Shown here one piece after another: positions 61,309 through 64,000 of a DNA stretch of 64,000 nucleotides. Under the pieces are notes generated by a model. The model saw only the letters and a list, made by a program, of their open reading frames with translations. It did no database searches and was not told the origin of the DNA. Every line of letters starts with the position of its first letter. Within the stretch, counting starts at the first letter, position 1. The DNA is taken from positions 3,410,001 through 3,474,000 of the forward strand of contig NZ_JACHJV010000001.1 of NCBI RefSeq assembly GCF_014203855.1, read 5' to 3'. This DNA is from Kitasatospora kifunensis. Lineage in GTDB: Bacteria; Actinomycetota; Actinomycetes; Streptomycetales; Streptomycetaceae. Position numbers and translations under genes: made by a program.

Positions 61309-61929
61309 ATGCCCGACGTCCCGTCGTCCGACGATCCCCTGTACTCCGACGATCCCTTGTACAACGACAAGGCCGTCCTGAGGTCACGCCTGTTGGCCGA
61401 ACGCCGCGCGCTGTCCCCCGAACGGCGGGCAGCGGCCGCGCTGGCCCTGGCCGAGCGGGCGCTGCCGCTGGTCGCCGCCGGCTGCACGGTGGCCGCCTAC
61501 GTCTCGGTCGGTGCCGAGCCGGGCACCGGGCCACTGCTCGAACTGCTGCGCGAGCGTGGTGTCCCGGTCCTGCTGCCGGTCCTGCTGCCGGACAACGACC
61601 TCGACTGGGCCCGTTACGAGGGCGCCGAGCGGCTGGCCCCGGCCGGGCGCGGCCTGCTGGAGCCGACCGCGCCGCGGCTGGGGCCCGAAGCGATCACCAC
61701 GGCCGACCTGGTGCTGCTGCCGGGCCTCGCGGTGGACCGGCGCGGAATGCGGCTGGGCCGCGGCGGCGGCTCCTACGACCGGGTGCTGGCCCGCCTCGCG
61801 CGGGCCGGCGCCGAGCCGCTGCTGGCCACCCTGCTCTACGACTCCGAGCTGCTGGACCGGGTGCCGGCCGAGCCGCACGACCGGCCGGTGCACGCCGCGG
61901 TGACCCCCGCGGGCGTGCACCGGTTCTGA
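61309..61929 (+). CDS. 5-formyltetrahydrofolate cyclo-ligase
   Basis: Converts 5-formyl-THF to 5,10-methenyl-THF with ATP. A 206-residue protein with KAVLRSRLLAERRALSPE, ELLRERGVPVLLPVLLPDNDLDW, DLVLLPGLAVDRRGMRLGRGGGSYDRVL (the family signature and ATP site) and a C-terminal VTPAGVHRF. The N-terminus has a short duplicated SDDPLY(S/N) sequence. GAGGAG precedes the ATG by 5 bp. Its neighbour on the right is convergent. Confidence 0.93.
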   Translation: MPDVPSSDDPLYSDDPLYNDKAVLRSRLLAERRALSPERRAAAALALAERALPLVAAGCTVAAYVSVGAEPGTGPLLELLRERGVPVLLPVLLPDNDLDWARYEGAERLAPAGRGLLEPTAPRLGPEAITTADLVLLPGLAVDRRGMRLGRGGGSYDRVLARLARAGAEPLLATLLYDSELLDRVPAEPHDRPVHAAVTPAGVHRF

Positions 61930-61943
61930 CGACCGTCACCTGC

Positions 61944-64000
61944 TCACGGTGTCAGGGTCAGCCGGTTCTTGGTCGCGGCGTCCACCGCGCTGCTGGAGTA
62001 CGCCCAGGTCAGTAGCTTGCCCTGGGCCCAGAGCGAGGTCTGGTCGTTGTAGTTGGGGCTGAACGCGTGCCCCGACTCGCCACCGACGTTGATCCACCGG
62101 GAGGCGTCGAAGGAGCTCAGGTCGACCACCATCCGCATCGAGGGGATCCAGTCCACGTCGTAGCCGGCCGCCGCGTTCCAGCCCGCGGCGTCGACGGCCG
62201 CCGAGCCGCCGGAGAGGTTGAACGGACCGCGGTTGAGCAGCCGGTGCGTGATGCCGGAGATCATCGAGGAGGTGTCGAGGCCGAGCGTCTGCTCCTTGAG
62301 GTTCAGCTGGTGCAGCCGGCCCCAGCTCCAGGTGGAGATGTCCTTGCCGAGGTGGGCGGTGAGGTCCTGGCGGGCGTCCTTCATCGCCTCCTTCAGGATG
62401 TTGTCCAGACCGTGCTGCTGCTGGTGGTTGGAGTCGACGTAGCTCCACCAGGGGCTGTTGGGGTTGGTCAGCTGCTGGCGGACCACCTCCATCCAGCGGT
62501 CACCGCCGTCCGGCTGAGCCAGGCTGGGCTTGCGGGTGCCGCACTGGGTGGTCACCTTGGTCTCACCGCCGACGGTCCCGGCCGGCTGGTTGGGGTCGGC
62601 CTTCTGCTGGACCAGCAGGCAGTCGCCCTGGGCCCGGACCGAGGCCGGGAACTTCTGCCCGAAGGCCAGGATCAGCAGTTGGCGCCAGACGCCGTTGTAG
62701 TAGGCGGCGGCGGCCGAGTCGGCGTCCTGGTTGTAGTTCCAGTCCTTGAGCAGGTCCTGGGCCTGGCGCACGTACGGGTCGCTGATCTGCTCCTTGACCA
62801 GCAGCGGGACCAGCGTCTTGGCCATCACGCTGGTGTTGTCCAACTGCATCGACTGCATGTCGTCCGGCGAGATCTTGCCGCCGTTGGCCAGCTTGGCGTT
62901 GATCTGGTCGGTGATCTCCTTGGCCCGGGTGCCGTACTCCCAGTCCTTGGTGATCAGGTACTTGTAGGTCGGGTCCACCACGGCCTGGTTGGCGGTGACG
63001 ATGTAGCCGGCCGGCGGGTTCCAGGAGTAGGGCAGGGACTTGAACGGGACGTAGCCCTGCCAGGCGTAGCTCGGGTCCCAGCCCGGGGCGGGGTAGGTGC
63101 CGTCGCCCTTGCCGCGGATCGGGATAGCGCCGGGGGCCTGGTAGCCGATGTTGCCCGCAGTGTCGGCGTAGATCAGGTTCTGCGCGGGGACGGCGAAGTC
63201 GCTGGCCGCCTTCTGGAAGTCGGCCCAGTTGGTTGCCCGGTCGAGCTCGAAGATGGAGTCCATGGTCTTGCCGGTGGTCGCGCCGTTGACGTTGTCGAGC
63301 GCGGTCCACTTCAGCGCGACGCCGTAGCCGGTGGTGCCACGGTCCGGGGCGGCACTGCCGACCGGCGCGTACATGCCGACCTGCTGTTCCTCGGTGCTCT
63401 GGTCGGAGATCAGCGGAGCGCCGTCGGCCGTGGTCCGCACGGTGATCACCCGGCTCGGGCCGCCGGCCACCTTGATGGTCTCCTGGCGGGTGGTGAACTG
63501 AGCGTTCTGCCCGTTGTACAGGTAGGTGTTCGGACCGGTGATCTTCTCCAGGTAGAGGTCCTCCACGTCGGCGCCCATGTTGGTCATGCCCCAGGAGATG
63601 TTCTGGTTGTGGCCGATCATCACGCCCGGCATCCCGGCGTAGGTGAAGCCGGTCACATCGAAGGGGCAGCTCGCGCTGACGGTGCGGCAGTGCAGACCCA
63701 TCTGGTACCAGGAGTTGGGCATGCTCGGACCCAGGTGCGGGTCATTGGCCATCAGGGGCTTGCCGGTGGTGGTGTTGGAGCCGGCCACCACCCAGGAGTT
63801 GGAGCCGATGCCCTGGCCCTGCGGACCGAGCAGCTGCGGCAGGCCGCCCATCTGGTCGGAGACGTTCTGCAGCAGGCCCTGGGTGATGGCCGCGCCCTGC
63901 TGGGTGCCGGAGCTCTGGCCGGTCGTGCCGGTCGCCTGCTTGTAGGTGCCGTCGGCGCCCACCGTGCCGGTCGGGACGATGGTGCCGTTCCTGCTGTACG
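61944..64000 (-). CDS. Penicillin acylase family (S45) Ntn-hydrolase, 5' end cut by window edge
   Basis: At least 684 residues lie in the window; the frame runs through the right edge without a start, so the signal peptide and part of the alpha subunit are missing. The self-processing site is GSNSWVVAGS (Ser becomes the beta-chain N-terminal nucleophile), followed by LMANDPHLGPSMPNSWYQMGL, WGMTNMGADVEDLYLEK, NLIYADTAGNIGYQAPGAIPIRGKG and ANQAVVDP, all typical of the S45 family. Members hydrolyse penicillins, acyl-homoserine lactones or similar amides outside the cell; the substrate is unknown here. It is convergent with the cyclo-ligase gene (14 bp). Confidence 0.9.
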   Translation of the reverse strand, partial: YSRNGTIVPTGTVGADGTYKQATGTTGQSSGTQQGAAITQGLLQNVSDQMGGLPQLLGPQGQGIGSNSWVVAGSNTTTGKPLMANDPHLGPSMPNSWYQMGLHCRTVSASCPFDVTGFTYAGMPGVMIGHNQNISWGMTNMGADVEDLYLEKITGPNTYLYNGQNAQFTTRQETIKVAGGPSRVITVRTTADGAPLISDQSTEEQQVGMYAPVGSAAPDRGTTGYGVALKWTALDNVNGATTGKTMDSIFELDRATNWADFQKAASDFAVPAQNLIYADTAGNIGYQAPGAIPIRGKGDGTYPAPGWDPSYAWQGYVPFKSLPYSWNPPAGYIVTANQAVVDPTYKYLITKDWEYGTRAKEITDQINAKLANGGKISPDDMQSMQLDNTSVMAKTLVPLLVKEQISDPYVRQAQDLLKDWNYNQDADSAAAAYYNGVWRQLLILAFGQKFPASVRAQGDCLLVQQKADPNQPAGTVGGETKVTTQCGTRKPSLAQPDGGDRWMEVVRQQLTNPNSPWWSYVDSNHQQQHGLDNILKEAMKDARQDLTAHLGKDISTWSWGRLHQLNLKEQTLGLDTSSMISGITHRLLNRGPFNLSGGSAAVDAAGWNAAAGYDVDWIPSMRMVVDLSSFDASRWINVGGESGHAFSPNYNDQTSLWAQGKLLTWAYSSSAVDAATKNRLTLTP

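Overview
The window is a high-GC actinobacterial chromosome segment, most likely from Streptomycetaceae (Streptomyces, Kitasatospora or Streptacidiphilus). The signs are very high third-position GC, frequent GTG starts, leaderless start codons behind TANNNT boxes, and Streptomyces-type families and gene order (galT, ispE-ksgA, tatD, rsmI, protein O-mannosyltransferase, galU-glp-rimJ-sepX). No rRNA operon, CRISPR array, prophage structural cluster or antibiotic gene cluster was seen. All product names come from reading motifs by eye; no database search was run.

Layout. 1-6.6 kb: truncated galT, an orphan LuxR regulator with a degenerate receiver, tRNA-Thr, an MHS-family transporter, then a tightly overlapping WXG-like protein / DUF1023 hydrolase / lipoprotein operon. 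6.6-10.8 kb: an ABC-2 exporter divergent from an SPFH-protein / ribbon-helix-helix unit across a perfect palindrome, then a GPP34 protein. 10.8-14.8 kb: a mycosin protease and two WXG-type proteins, an outlying piece of a type VII secretion system. 15-24 kb: housekeeping genes (FUSC transporter, ABC-F, ispE, ksgA, tatD, zinc-ribbon protein, rsmI), with a 30-bp tandem repeat, a MITE-like palindrome and a hairpin-rich non-coding stretch. 24-35.6 kb: cell-envelope genes (protein O-mannosyltransferase, two class B penicillin-binding proteins, a SEDS polymerase, a GT87-like glycosyltransferase, a Tat lipoprotein) and an amino-acid permease. 35.7-45.2 kb: a MarR regulator with a DHA2 exporter, an ABC exporter, a DUF6197-like protein, a PD40 lipoprotein and a large LAxTG surface protein.

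45.27-54.88 kb is the most unusual part. Two exact 50-bp direct repeats, each containing a 31-bp perfect palindrome, flank about 9.5 kb. The right copy abuts the 3' end of a tRNA-Ala(CGC) gene. Each repeat is preceded by a related terminator hairpin, as if an incoming element supplied a replacement terminator for the tRNA. Inside are an SMI1/KNR4 protein, several unknown genes, a complete group II intron placed just behind a hairpin, and an XRE regulator divergent from a translationally coupled pair: a tyrosine-recombinase-like protein lacking key catalytic residues and a DDE transposase-like protein. I interpret this as an integrated mobile element whose two-gene recombination unit deserves study.

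55-64 kb: sepX/glpR, a rimJ-like acetyltransferase, mog, moaC, a gephyrin-like glp/moeA and galU. This matches the division-linked galU-glp-rimJ-glpR neighbourhood of other Actinobacteria, here with moaC and mog inserted. A membrane-anchored degenerate GGDEF protein, 5-formyltetrahydrofolate cyclo-ligase and a 5'-truncated penicillin acylase family gene complete the window.
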